Origin: Cryptosporangium minutisporangium
Lineage (GTDB): Bacteria > Actinomycetota > Actinomycetes > Mycobacteriales > Cryptosporangiaceae
Direction of reading: 5' to 3'
Assembly (NCBI RefSeq): GCF_039536245.1
Contig: NZ_BAAAYN010000008.1
Coordinates: 61,494 to 103,989, forward strand
Length of the DNA: 42,496 nucleotides
Of the stretch, positions 8,240 through 15,834 are shown one piece after another. The notes under the pieces are model-generated. The model was not told the origin of the DNA and ran no database searches. It saw nothing but the letters and a program-made list of their open reading frames with translations. How positions within the stretch are numbered: the stretch's first letter is position 1; every line of letters begins with the position of its first letter. The position numbers and the translations under genes are program-made.

Positions 8240-8731
8240 TCAATCGGCCGACGCCGGCGGGCTCGGCAGCCTGGTCGACCTGGTGCCGTCCGGATCGCCG
8301 TCGGTGGACTGGCGGCGCTCCGCCCTCTCGGTCAGCCGAATCTCGACGTCGCCCTGCCGCAGCACCAGGTCGGTGTCGCCCAGCCGCCACGTCGGGCGGC
8401 TCCGCAGGAAGCCGGCCAACCACTCGTCCTGCGCGTGCCGCGACGGGTCGCAGCCCATGTTCGTCTGCGTGATCTCGCCGACGACGAGCGTCTCCCCATC
8501 CAGCGAGAAGTCGCCGCTGAGATGGTTGCAGGCGGCGCGGGCGGCGAGCTGGCCGTCGCGGGCGAACCGCAGCCTGATCACGGTGCCCTCGACGAGTTGC
8601 CGGCCGGTCACGCCGGTCGATTCGAACGAGCGGCCGGCCAGCGGGTTCTCCGATTGCGGGCTGCCTACCGCGTCGCCGGTTCCGCAGGCGGCGAGGACCA
8701 GGATCAGGCAGACACTCAGAAGTCGGATCAT
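8240..8731 (-). CDS. META-domain lipoprotein (HslJ-like), copy A
   Basis: This is a 163-residue predicted lipoprotein. The signal peptide ends in LAAC (Cys16), followed by a META domain (LAGRSFESTGV, then AACNHLSGDFSLDGETLVV and the conserved MGC). META domains occur in HslJ and other envelope proteins linked to stress tolerance. The C-terminal 20 residues after LTERAERR are hydrophilic. A second META lipoprotein lies directly upstream on the same strand (52 bp apart), so the two probably arose by tandem duplication. AAGG lies 3 nt before the ATG. Confidence 0.8.
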   Translation of the reverse strand: MIRLLSVCLILVLAACGTGDAVGSPQSENPLAGRSFESTGVTGRQLVEGTVIRLRFARDGQLAARAACNHLSGDFSLDGETLVVGEITQTNMGCDPSRHAQDEWLAGFLRSRPTWRLGDTDLVLRQGDVEIRLTERAERRQSTDGDPDGTRSTRLPSPPASAD

Positions 8732-8783
8732 GGACCTTGGACGTACCGGACCCCGGTCCGGCTCCGTCGTCGAGGCTCGTTCG

Positions 8784-9251
8784 TCAACCGGCGCGCAGCG
8801 TCAGCTCACGGGTGCCGGCCCGCAGGTGGAGCCCGGCGCCGTCGACGGAGTAGGCAACGGCGCCGGTTTCCAGCACGAAGAGCATCGCGCTCAGGATCGC
8901 GGACGGGCCCGAGGGACACGGAATCACCGTGGTGGTGAGGCCGCTGAACCGAATCGTGCTCGGCCCGACGACCGCGGAACCGGTGAGGGTGTTGCAGCCG
9001 CTCGATCCGCTCACCCGACCGCCCTCGAACCTCAGGTACACGCCGGTCGGCATCGGGGCGACGAGACCCTCGATGACGATTTGGTAGAGCACCCAGCGCC
9101 TGTTCAGCAACGCAGGCGCTGTCTGCGCCTCCGCGACCGGTGAGGGCCGCCTCGACTGTTCCGTTGAGGAGGTGGGGGATGCGGGGGACGCCGCTGGGGA
9201 ACCGCAGCCGACCAGCAACGCCACGATCAGGACGGAGATCCAGCGAATCAT
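8784..9251 (-). CDS. META-domain lipoprotein, copy B
   Basis: The 155-residue lipoprotein has a short signal peptide ending in LVGC and a Ser/Pro/Ala-rich linker. A META-type core follows (NRRWVLYQIV, SSGCNTLTGSAVV, TTVIPC). The ATG at 9251 is chosen because the GAAAGG upstream of it lies inside the extension to the alternative ATG at 9266. It is a tandem paralogue of the 8240-8731 gene but is diverged in sequence. Expected location is the outer face of the cytoplasmic membrane. Confidence 0.75.
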   Translation of the reverse strand: MIRWISVLIVALLVGCGSPAASPASPTSSTEQSRRPSPVAEAQTAPALLNRRWVLYQIVIEGLVAPMPTGVYLRFEGGRVSGSSGCNTLTGSAVVGPSTIRFSGLTTTVIPCPSGPSAILSAMLFVLETGAVAYSVDGAGLHLRAGTRELTLRAG

Positions 9252-9342
9252 GGCCTTTCGACGCATCGATCGCCACCGGGGTTCCGACCGTTACCCACTG
9301 CCCTCCGACGCCGGACCGAGGAACGGCGTTTACGCTGCTCCG

Positions 9343-9897
9343 ATGCGTCGTCTCCTGGTCTGGTTCAGCACGTTCCTCGCCGTTCTCACCGGCGTGAGTC
9401 TGACGGGCTGCGTGCCGACCGACCCGAGCACCTCCGCCCGGAGTGACGAGGTCTCGGCCGCTCCCGACGGCCGACCGTCGCTGGTAGCCATTCAGCACGA
9501 CGACTACAAGGCCGAGTACGTGGGTCGTCTCCCCGACGGCCGGCAGTTCTTCCTCACCTGGCCCTTCGCTGCCGGCACGGGGGGCGGTAGCCGGGACTTC
9601 ATCGCTCTTTACCTGTTCGACCGGGCCGGACGGTTGCTCGACGCGCAGATCGAGGAGCTCCCCGCCAACCTCTCCGACCAGCAGTTCCAGGCACGCCTCG
9701 ACGCCCGCCTCGCCACGCTCGGCGACGTCGTCTTCGAGCGGATCGAGGTGCAGCCGTTCACCATCGAAAGGTTCGGCGAGAGCTTCGGCCTGATCGCGAC
9801 GTTCGACCAGGAGGCGGACATGTGGTGGGTGACCGTCGAACCGGGCGACTACATGGCGTTCTCCGAACCGTGGGACAGCGGCGAGTACGACACCTGA
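9343..9897 (+). CDS. Hypothetical lipoprotein
   Basis: The 184-residue product starts with a lipoprotein signal peptide (MRRLLVWFSTFLAVLTG, lipobox LTGC). The rest is a soluble domain rich in aromatic and acidic residues (FFLTWPF, DFIALYLFDRAGRLLDAQIE). The frame is open back to 9172, but the signal peptide fixes the start at 9343. No family is recognised. It is divergent from the META lipoprotein pair, with 91 bp between the two starts. Confidence 0.7.
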   Translation: MRRLLVWFSTFLAVLTGVSLTGCVPTDPSTSARSDEVSAAPDGRPSLVAIQHDDYKAEYVGRLPDGRQFFLTWPFAAGTGGGSRDFIALYLFDRAGRLLDAQIEELPANLSDQQFQARLDARLATLGDVVFERIEVQPFTIERFGESFGLIATFDQEADMWWVTVEPGDYMAFSEPWDSGEYDT

Positions 9898-9932
9898 ACT
9901 GGCTCCCGGGGCCGAGAGATCCCGCTGTCCCC

Positions 9933-10562
9933 TCAGAAGATCACCGTCGACAGGTAACACACTGAAGCCACGGCGATGAGCGCGAGCGACGCCCACGCTC
10001 CGGCCAGAGCACCGCGGGCCAGCACGTCATCCCAGATGAGGCGCGGCCGGTGCTGGCCGCGCCAGGCCTCGCGCAGCAGGTCGCGCTGGCGCCGCCCATG
10101 CTCGGGGTCCGGGCAGGCGCGCAGGAAACCCCGGCCCCACTCCTCGCATTTCTCCTCGTCGGCGGTCGATCGGCAGGGGACGGGCGCCACAAACGCAAAG
10201 GCGAGGAGCGTGAACAGGCCGATTCCGCCGGCGACAAGCCACCAGGTGAGGACGAGAGCGAGGCCACCGACGGTCAGCACCGCCCACGGCCAGTACCGCT
10301 GGGCCGGTGACCGGCTCAGCCGCTGCACCTTGGCGGCGAGTCTCCCGAGCTCGTCATCCTCCTCGCGGCGGGAGACATCGCGGATCGCCTCCCGCTCGAC
10401 CGGATAGGAGCAGGCGACGCAGCGGATGATGTTGGACGTGGAGCCGGTACGGACTTTGACGCGGTACTTGCCGGGCTGATGCTCGCTGTACGCCTTCGTC
10501 CAGACGATGTTCTCCCGGGTGCAGACCGACCCGGCCGGCGCCCGCTCGAATTCCAAAACCAC
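9933..10562 (-). CDS. Hypothetical membrane protein with N-terminal CxxC segment
   Basis: The 209-residue protein is not recognised. The N-terminal 60 residues contain a CVAC pair (IIRCVACSYP) that could bind a metal. A central pair of hydrophobic segments (WPWAVLTVGGLALVLTWWLV and GIGLFTLLAFAFVAP) and a C-terminal helix (LAGAWASLALIAVASVCYL) indicate a membrane protein. GTG at 10562 is preferred over TTG at 10565 because GAGAGGGG sits 7 nt upstream of the GTG. The 267 bp upstream, to 10829, hold no gene that I can support. Confidence 0.6.
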   Translation of the reverse strand: MVLEFERAPAGSVCTRENIVWTKAYSEHQPGKYRVKVRTGSTSNIIRCVACSYPVEREAIRDVSRREEDDELGRLAAKVQRLSRSPAQRYWPWAVLTVGGLALVLTWWLVAGGIGLFTLLAFAFVAPVPCRSTADEEKCEEWGRGFLRACPDPEHGRRQRDLLREAWRGQHRPRLIWDDVLARGALAGAWASLALIAVASVCYLSTVIF

Positions 10563-10829
10563 CAACTCGCCCCTCTCGCCGACGCGCCCCCCGTTCGATG
10601 GTCCACAGCGGAACCGTCGAGCGCAGCGGATCGGGCTGAGGCGTGACGGAAGGGAAAGACGCGACGATCCCTCACCGTCCTAGTGGTTCAACTCCCGCGA
10701 TACCCGGGCGCATGGGAGTTCCAGCGCGTAGCGGGAAGTCCTGGAGCAGCGCTCCTCCGGACTGTGAGGTAGACAGCCCGGAGGAGCTGCAGCCGCGCTG
10801 GCCGCTGCCGGCGCGGACCGCGAAACGGA

Positions 10830-11897
10830 TCACCGGAGAAAGCCCTTGGTCCAGTTCCGGTAGTCCCCGGGGTCCTTCACGGGTTCGATCGACTCGACCA
10901 TCGCGATGATCTCGTTGCGATCGCGCAGATAGCGGGCTTGCTGCGCGGAGTCCAAGCTGCCGACGACCACGCCGCCCTCCAGGTGGAGCCAGACGTTCAC
11001 GCCGTTCTCGGGTGGGCCGTCGCTGAGCCGTACCGGCCGTCCGTGGAGCGTCGTCGTCGGCTTCCCGTTGTGCTCCGGGCGCTCGTCCTGGGCCAGCCAG
11101 AACTTGAGCTCCGACGGGAACTGCGTGGTGTCACCGGCCTTCCGGAACGAGACCGAGCCGGAGTAGTGCCCGTTGTCGTACCGCGTCGCCTCGGTCCCCA
11201 TGACCTCCAGATCGCGCGGCCGCGGCATGCTGAACGGCAGCACGACCGGGGCGACCTGGTCGGTCCGCACCGAGTCGGCGATCCGTGCCGCCGTCGCCTT
11301 GCTGCCGGCGACCACCATCGCGCGGAGCCCGGGCGACGGCGTCCAGGTCAACGTTCCGCCGGGCGCCTCGCCGTTCGTGATCTCGAACCAGGTGCTCTTC
11401 ACACCACGGATGTCAGGCCCAGGCTCGGTGGGCCCGCCCGGGTCCGAGAACGTGAGGGTGGACGCGCTCTCCGCGAGCCACACGCTCGCCGGCCCATAGC
11501 CGGGCAGCGGACCGCCCCCCTGATCGTTCGGGTCCTCCGTCCGCAGGAACTGGACGGACTGGTGGTCGTCGGCGGTGTACGTCGCGGTCCCGGTCACCCC
11601 GTCCGGTGCCCAGCCGACCTGTAGCCGCTGCATGCCCGCCTTCAGGTCGGCGCCCTCGGCCTTGACGAACCGGGGGCCCGCCGGGCCGATAGCTTTCGGA
11701 TCGTCACGCAGCATCGGGGCCGTCAAGGCGCCGATCCCCCCGATCACCAGCACCGCCGCGCCGGCGATCCACGCCAGCCGCCGACGACGCCGCCGACGCC
11801 GGCCGCCACGGATCGCCTCGTCCACGTCCACTGTCGTCTCCTCCAGATCGCGTTCGGCCAGGCGCCGGAACATCGTGCGTGCGCTCCGCTCGTCCAT
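10830..11897 (-). CDS. Membrane protein paired with ECF sigma factor (putative anti-sigma factor)
   Basis: The 355-residue single-pass protein has a cytoplasmic N-terminus of about 35 residues, an Arg-rich stop (RRRRRRRRLAW), one transmembrane helix (about residues 41-62) and a large extracytoplasmic domain. Its ATG lies 4 bp after the stop of the sigma factor gene, with GGGAGGAG overlapping that gene's end, so they are co-transcribed and probably coupled. This arrangement is typical of SigE-family ECF operons, whose second gene controls the sigma factor. No zinc-binding HxxxCxxC motif is visible, so the anti-sigma role rests on context. Confidence 0.7.
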   Translation of the reverse strand: MDERSARTMFRRLAERDLEETTVDVDEAIRGGRRRRRRRRLAWIAGAAVLVIGGIGALTAPMLRDDPKAIGPAGPRFVKAEGADLKAGMQRLQVGWAPDGVTGTATYTADDHQSVQFLRTEDPNDQGGGPLPGYGPASVWLAESASTLTFSDPGGPTEPGPDIRGVKSTWFEITNGEAPGGTLTWTPSPGLRAMVVAGSKATAARIADSVRTDQVAPVVLPFSMPRPRDLEVMGTEATRYDNGHYSGSVSFRKAGDTTQFPSELKFWLAQDERPEHNGKPTTTLHGRPVRLSDGPPENGVNVWLHLEGGVVVGSLDSAQQARYLRDRNEIIAMVESIEPVKDPGDYRNWTKGFLR

Positions 11898-11901
11898 CTG
11901 G

Positions 11902-12414
11902 TCAGCTCCTCCCGGTCGGGGTGGAGTGGTTGGCGGCCAGCACCTCGCGCAACTTGTCCAGCCCGCGGGCCGACTGACTCTTCACCGTGCCGGGGGCACA
12001 GCGCAGCACCGCGGCGGTCTGTTCGATGGAGAGGTCGCAGTAGAACCGGAGGACCAGGACCGCTCGCTGGCGCGGCGGCAGCTCGCGCAGGGCGGCCTCC
12101 ATCTCCAGCCGGGCCTCCACGTCGAACCCGGGACCCGCGGTTGTCTCCGCGCTCCCGTTGACCAGGACGACCCGGCGCGCCCAGCCCGTCCGCTGCTCGG
12201 ACAGGAACACCCGGACGAGAACGGTGCGGGCGTACGCGGCCGGCTCACTGGCCTTGCGGGCCTTGCCCCAGTGCACGTAGAGCCGCTCCAGCGCACTCTG
12301 GACCAGGTCGTCCGCCCGGTGCACGTCCTGGCAGAGCAGGTACGCCACCCGTCGTAACCCGGGTAGCACCCCGAGGACGTACTCGCGGTACGCCTCGTCC
12401 TCGTCGTCGGACAC
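11902..12414 (-). CDS. SigE-family ECF RNA polymerase sigma factor
   Basis: The 170-residue protein has sigma region 2 (VLGVLPGLRRVAYLLCQDVH followed by RADDLVQSALERLYVHW) and region 4 (LPPRQRAVLVLRFYCDLSIE plus the QTAAVLRCAPGTVKSQSARG helix-turn-helix). It matches the SigE-family group common in actinomycetes. The frame is open to 12504, but the GTG at 12414 is preceded by GGGAGGTCGG and starts right before the conserved region. It is followed by a membrane protein gene 4 bp downstream. It would direct transcription of a small regulon in response to an envelope signal (inference). Confidence 0.9.
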   Translation of the reverse strand: MSDDEDEAYREYVLGVLPGLRRVAYLLCQDVHRADDLVQSALERLYVHWGKARKASEPAAYARTVLVRVFLSEQRTGWARRVVLVNGSAETTAGPGFDVEARLEMEAALRELPPRQRAVLVLRFYCDLSIEQTAAVLRCAPGTVKSQSARGLDKLREVLAANHSTPTGRS

Positions 12415-12520
12415 CCGACCTCCCTGCTCACTGATGCCACTCTGCTGGATGCGATGGGCCGGGCGTTCGGTTGCATCGCGCAGGTCAGCGGGGTGTGGTC
12501 GCATCAGTCGGCGGTGGGCG

Positions 12521-12904
12521 TCACCCGCCTGGGCAGTCGTTGTCGCCGCCGCTGCGCTCCTGACAGTGCGTCGGGGAGGGCATCGGTTCGGACGGCTCCA
12601 CCGTCGCCCCCACGAGGATCACTACCGACCCGAACAACACGAGGCTCATCACGACGACCGACGCGGTCGATCTCAGCCACCAGCCGGTGGCAAGGCCGAC
12701 CAGGGACGCCGCCAAGGCCGTGATCAGCGCGGCCCGCAGGAGACGGTGCGACTCCGCGATGGTCTCCGCCGATTGCCCGCCGATGAAGGTCACCCGTGCC
12801 CACACGCCCTGGTAGACGAGAACCGGGACGGCGCAGAGGCCCAGGAACGCCGCGACCAGTAAGAAGGTGGCCACCCAGCCGCGTTCGTCGCGTCGTCTCC
12901 CCAT
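12521..12904 (-). CDS. Hypothetical small membrane protein
   Basis: The 127-residue protein has three hydrophobic segments: WVATFLLVAAFLGLCAVPVL, the LLRAALITALAASLVGLATG region, and TASVVVMSLVLFGSVVILVG. It ends in a polar tail with Cys and Gly (DNDCPGG). No ribosome site is obvious before the ATG. It lies upstream of the sigma factor gene on the same strand, 106 bp away. No family is recognised. Confidence 0.55.
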   Translation of the reverse strand: MGRRRDERGWVATFLLVAAFLGLCAVPVLVYQGVWARVTFIGGQSAETIAESHRLLRAALITALAASLVGLATGWWLRSTASVVVMSLVLFGSVVILVGATVEPSEPMPSPTHCQERSGGDNDCPGG

Positions 12905-13115
12905 GCGGGCAGGGTATGTGCGGCACCTACCGGCCGGACTGAGCTGAACTACTCGTCCGCGTTGGTTCGGGATGCCGATCGTCGGCCCTGTGTCGGGAGG
13001 TGAACACTCGGGGCGTCACGAGGGCGAGTGAGCCGGTCGCGGATTCGCGGGAGTCTTCTGGTGCAGGCGGAACGGGCACCGGCCCTCCGCCACAGACTTC
13101 GAGGAGATGGCGACG

Positions 13116-13244
13116 ATGAGCGACTACAACCACTGCGGTTACGAGCAGTCCTGGGACTACAACGACTGCCACAAGCCGCGCCGGCACCGTCGTCGTCGCC
13201 ACCAGAAGCGCTACAACGACTGCTGGAGCTACAACTCGTACTGA
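13116..13244 (+). CDS. Small Tyr/Asn/Cys/Arg-rich protein, 42 aa, copy 1
   Basis: The 42-residue product begins MSDYNHCGYEQSWDYNDC, has a central basic block (PRRHRRRRHQKR) and ends with YNDCWSYNSY. Three Cys residues (7, 18, 36) each follow a Y-N-x unit (YNHC, YNDC, YNDC), giving a symmetric layout of two aromatic arms around an Arg/His core. A perfect GAGGAG lies 9 nt before the ATG; an earlier in-frame ATG at 13107 abuts it and is unlikely. A strong hairpin follows. Two identical copies with their own ribosome site and terminator argue for a real gene. The function is unknown; metal or nucleic-acid binding is only a guess. Confidence 0.7.
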   Translation: MSDYNHCGYEQSWDYNDCHKPRRHRRRRHQKRYNDCWSYNSY

Positions 13245-13267
13245 GTCCAACTCGATAGCGCACCACC

Positions 13268-13300
13268 GATGGGCCGGAGAGCGAAAGCTCCCGGCCCATC
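13268..13300 (+). terminator. Terminator after small protein gene, copy 1
   Basis: GATGGGCCGG at 13268 pairs with CCGGCCCATC ending at 13300. The stem is extended by GAGC/GCTC with one bulged A and closed by a GAAA tetraloop. It has about 14 bp of stem, no T-tract, and lies 23 bp after the stop codon. The same hairpin is present in copy 2. Confidence 0.75.
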
Positions 13301-13357
13301 GGGCTGTTCACTCCGGGCACTTCTGTCCCAGGTGGGGCCCGCAGGTCCGAGTAGCCG

Positions 13358-14062
13358 TCAGGACGGAGGCGTACTCGCCGGCGGATCCGGCGTGGTGGCG
13401 CTCGCGCAGGTCAGCTCGAGGGTTGCGGTGCCGCCCTGCACCAGGTTGGGCCTCGTCACGGTCAGCTTGAACGTATATGTGCTGGTGGTGGGGTTCGAGA
13501 GCGTGAACGTGGACCGACTGCGGAACGTCGTCTGGTTAGGGCTCGTCGTCCGGAGGCCGCTCTCGATCTGGCGGCCTAGCGTGGTGTGCCACTTCACCCG
13601 CGTCTGCGCGGGCACGTTCGCGACGGTGACCCACGCGTCGGTGTAGACGAGCACGGGAGCGGTGCAGTCGACCGGCTTGTTCATCGGAATCGTGGTGAGC
13701 CTGGCGGCGACGACCTTGGGCGTCGTTCCGGGTGGTGCTCCAGCGGCCTCGGCGCTGGTCTGTACGACGCTCGGCGAGGGCTCGGCGGCCTCGGTCGGGG
13801 ACGGTGCGGTGGTGCTGGGCGGCGTGGCCGCGGTGGGGTCGGTCGCTTCCACACCGCTTGCGTTGCTGGTCGCCGTCTCGGGCTGGTTGTCGCCGACGAG
13901 GATGTTCCCGGCCGCGGCGGCGCCGACTCCGAGCACCGCGATCGCCACCACGGCGGAAACGACCTTCCACCGTCCTCCCGATCGGGACGGACCGGCCGGC
14001 GGAGGGACAGCGGGCCCGGCGCCTCCGGCCTGGCCGGCGCCAGGAGACTGATCGTCGGACAC
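13358..14062 (-). CDS. Hypothetical membrane-anchored protein with Pro/Thr-rich linker
   Basis: The 234-residue protein has a Gly/Pro/Ala-rich cytoplasmic segment (about 1-30), one transmembrane helix (WKVVSAVVAIAVLGVGAAAA), a Thr/Pro/Ser/Glu-rich stalk and an extracellular domain from about residue 115. That domain has alternating beta-like patterns (VLVYTDAWVTVANVPAQTRV, TYTFKLTVTRPNL) and two Cys (VDCTAP, LTCAS) that may pair. The frame is open to 14191, but GTG at 14062 has GGAGG 6 nt upstream. The layout resembles actinobacterial envelope proteins; no named family is recognised. Confidence 0.65.
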   Translation of the reverse strand: MSDDQSPGAGQAGGAGPAVPPPAGPSRSGGRWKVVSAVVAIAVLGVGAAAAGNILVGDNQPETATSNASGVEATDPTAATPPSTTAPSPTEAAEPSPSVVQTSAEAAGAPPGTTPKVVAARLTTIPMNKPVDCTAPVLVYTDAWVTVANVPAQTRVKWHTTLGRQIESGLRTTSPNQTTFRSRSTFTLSNPTTSTYTFKLTVTRPNLVQGGTATLELTCASATTPDPPASTPPS

Positions 14063-14224
14063 AGTCGACCTCCGGGGGCATCGCGTGAGAGGCCTAGTCT
14101 CGACCGGGCTGTCAAGGCGAGCCACAGGCCAGCGACTGTCGTCTGCCTCGCGGTGGGTGGTGTCCTCGGTGCATCCTGTGTTGAGAAGCAACAGGCCAAT
14201 CGTGAGATGTGGCTAGGGGGCGCT

Positions 14225-14401
14225 GTGAAGCGGGTTCGGCGCGTGCTCTACCTAATGCTGCTCGTCGCGGCGATCGTGTTGATCGGGCGCGCGATCTGGG
14301 GTGCCGCCGGGCCGGACGAGCCGGTGACCGACCCGACGAATTTCAACGAGCTGCCGGGCCCGACGATTAGCCCCGCACCCACGATCAGCATCAGTTCCTA
14401 G
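14225..14401 (+). CDS. Hypothetical single-pass small membrane protein
   Basis: The 58-residue product has a basic N-terminus (VKRVRRV), one hydrophobic helix (LYLMLLVAAIVLIGRAIW) and a short Pro/Thr/Ser-rich external tail. GTG at 14225 is preceded by AGGGGG at a good distance. An in-frame ATG at 14207 is possible. Its stop codon abuts the convergent membrane protein gene (14402). The function is unknown. Confidence 0.5.
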   Translation: MKRVRRVLYLMLLVAAIVLIGRAIWGAAGPDEPVTDPTNFNELPGPTISPAPTISISS

Positions 14402-15361
14402 CTAGCCCTCCACCGAGAATTCCACGCGGATGTCCGGGCTGTCCCGGATCACGAGAACCGATCCACGAGCCCTGGTCCAGCCGGCGGGCAGGAGGAAGAA
14501 GCGCTCCCCGGACTTGATCAGTAATCGCAGGCCGTCGTAGCGGAACCGGTACCGACCGGAGGCCCGCGGCAACGATCGGGGAGACGTCCCCGGCCCGCTG
14601 AGACCCAGGTCTGTCTTGCTGTAGATGACGACGTGCGGGCGCGAATCCACATCGGCCGCTAGCCGGCGGGCGGCAAGGTTGCCGCCGTACGATGCGTAGC
14701 TGGACGTCGTCCAGAAGATGAGCAGTACCGCGACGACGGCGAGCAAGCCGTACATCGACGGCGCCGGTGGCGTCCGCGGCGTCGGGTCGATCTCGGCCCG
14801 GGCGCGTCCGGTCAGGTGCGATCCATAGATCCCCAGCGCCAGGCCGATCAGGAGCGCCGGCGGCGCGACCGGCCATGCGGCCAGGCGGGCGGCGAGTCCG
14901 ATCGCTGCCAGAACGCCTACCAGGACGGCGAGCGCTCCGGCTCCGAGAAGGACCTGTCCGAGCACCTTCACCAGTCGCGGATTCTGCTGCAGTTCCTCGA
15001 GGACGTATCGATGCGCGAGGAGCGCGACCAGCGTGAGCCCGACCGCAGTTCCCAGCACTCCGAACGCCGAGTTGACGCTGCGGAGTAGGTAGTCGCGGAA
15101 CGACAGGTCCAGCACACTGAGGTCGATCCCGAAGTAGCCGAATGCTGCGGCGGTCCGTGCCCAGCCGAAATAGAACAGAATCGCGCCCGTGAGCGTGACC
15201 GTTCCGGCGATCGTGGTGACGACTTCGAGCCACCGGCTCAGTGGGTGGAGATCGATAGTCTCGGGGGGCTTGGTCGTCCCGTCGGAAGGCGGTTCCGGAA
15301 CAGTGACCGACGGCTCGCTGACGCCCAAGGCGCGCCGAAGAGCATTCAGAATGCTCGCCAT
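14402..15361 (-). CDS. Hypothetical membrane protein with five predicted helices
   Basis: The 319-residue protein has a polar, Pro-rich N-terminus of about 50 residues. Five hydrophobic segments follow (VVTTIAGTVTLTGAILFYFG, FGVLGTAVGLTLVALLAH, LGAGALAVLVGVLAAIG, PPALLIGLALGIYG, YGLLAVVAVLLIFW), then a C-terminal extracytoplasmic or cytoplasmic domain of about 110 residues. The frame runs open to 16432, but the upstream part shadows the PdxR gene; ATG at 15361 has GGGGG upstream. It lies 23 bp after the short GntR-like gene and is probably co-transcribed with it. No family is recognised. Confidence 0.65.
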   Translation of the reverse strand: MASILNALRRALGVSEPSVTVPEPPSDGTTKPPETIDLHPLSRWLEVVTTIAGTVTLTGAILFYFGWARTAAAFGYFGIDLSVLDLSFRDYLLRSVNSAFGVLGTAVGLTLVALLAHRYVLEELQQNPRLVKVLGQVLLGAGALAVLVGVLAAIGLAARLAAWPVAPPALLIGLALGIYGSHLTGRARAEIDPTPRTPPAPSMYGLLAVVAVLLIFWTTSSYASYGGNLAARRLAADVDSRPHVVIYSKTDLGLSGPGTSPRSLPRASGRYRFRYDGLRLLIKSGERFFLLPAGWTRARGSVLVIRDSPDIRVEFSVEG

Positions 15362-15384
15362 CTGTTCTGCCCCCCGGCGATGCG

Positions 15385-15588
15385 CTACGCCGCGTTGGTC
15401 TGGGCAGTGTAGGGGCTGAAGACGAGGCCGTCGACTGCACGCACCTCCACGCTCGACGCGTCCCACAGCTCCGTCAGTTCGGAGGCCGAAGGCAGCGTCG
15501 CGCCGACCGGAAACGAGCCGCTGACGATCTTCCGCCGAAGCTCGTCGGCCAGCTGCAGGTACTTCGGTTTCCCGCCGTTCTCCACCAT
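15385..15588 (-). CDS. Short GntR-like winged-helix protein, probably truncated or internally deleted
   Basis: The 67-residue product begins MVENGGKPKYLQLADELRRK, a classic GntR/HutC N-terminus, and continues IVSGSFPVGATLPSASELTE. After this the usual recognition-helix segment (VSRxTVRxAL) is replaced by LWDASSVEVRAVDGLVFSP and the gene ends without an effector domain. GGAGGG precedes the ATG at 15588. Either it is a decayed regulator or a stand-alone small DNA-binding protein coupled to the membrane protein gene 23 bp downstream. The shortened recognition region favours decay. Confidence 0.55.
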   Translation of the reverse strand: MVENGGKPKYLQLADELRRKIVSGSFPVGATLPSASELTELWDASSVEVRAVDGLVFSPYTAQTNAA

Positions 15589-15681
15589 GCGCCCTCCGCA
15601 ACTCTGCCCGTGGGTCGGCGACCCCAGCCCGGCGTCGATAGGCACGTCCCGAGGAGCGAGTTAGCCGACGGAACGCACCCT

Positions 15682-15717
15682 GGTTGTACCGGCAGCCTGA
15701 CCGCTCGCGGTTGTAGC
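15682..15717. promoter_or_regulatory. Paired GGTTGTA-type sites upstream of short GntR-like gene
   Basis: GGTTGTACC at 15682-15690 is palindromic around its centre, and GGTTGTAGC at 15709-15717 repeats it 27 bp later. GntR/HutC proteins bind palindromes of this general GT-N-AC form, so this could be an operator for the gene starting at 15588 or for the neighbouring PdxR. This is weak, pattern-only evidence. Confidence 0.3.
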
Positions 15718-15834
15718 AGCGACGCGCGGCCGGTAGCGCTTCCGTGGCGAGGCGGCCTTCACGCTTCGAGCTCGAACCACAGCTTCGCACTGAGCCACCA
15801 CGCCGGTAGACCGTGACGAGAACGGGCTCTGGTC

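Larger units (their letters stand above)
13024..13303 (+). repeat. Direct repeat of about 280 bp, copy 1 (carries the small YNDC protein gene)
   Basis: The segment from GCGAGTGAGCCGGTC at 13024 to the end of the terminator hairpin near 13303 matches 21638-21915 in the same orientation. The match is ungapped with offset 8614 from the left end through the coding region. The 129-nt gene is identical in both copies. Only one mismatch was noticed in the roughly 90 nt upstream (C versus G at 13040), and small indels appear after the stop codon. Near identity points to a recent duplication or gene conversion. Confidence 0.92.
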
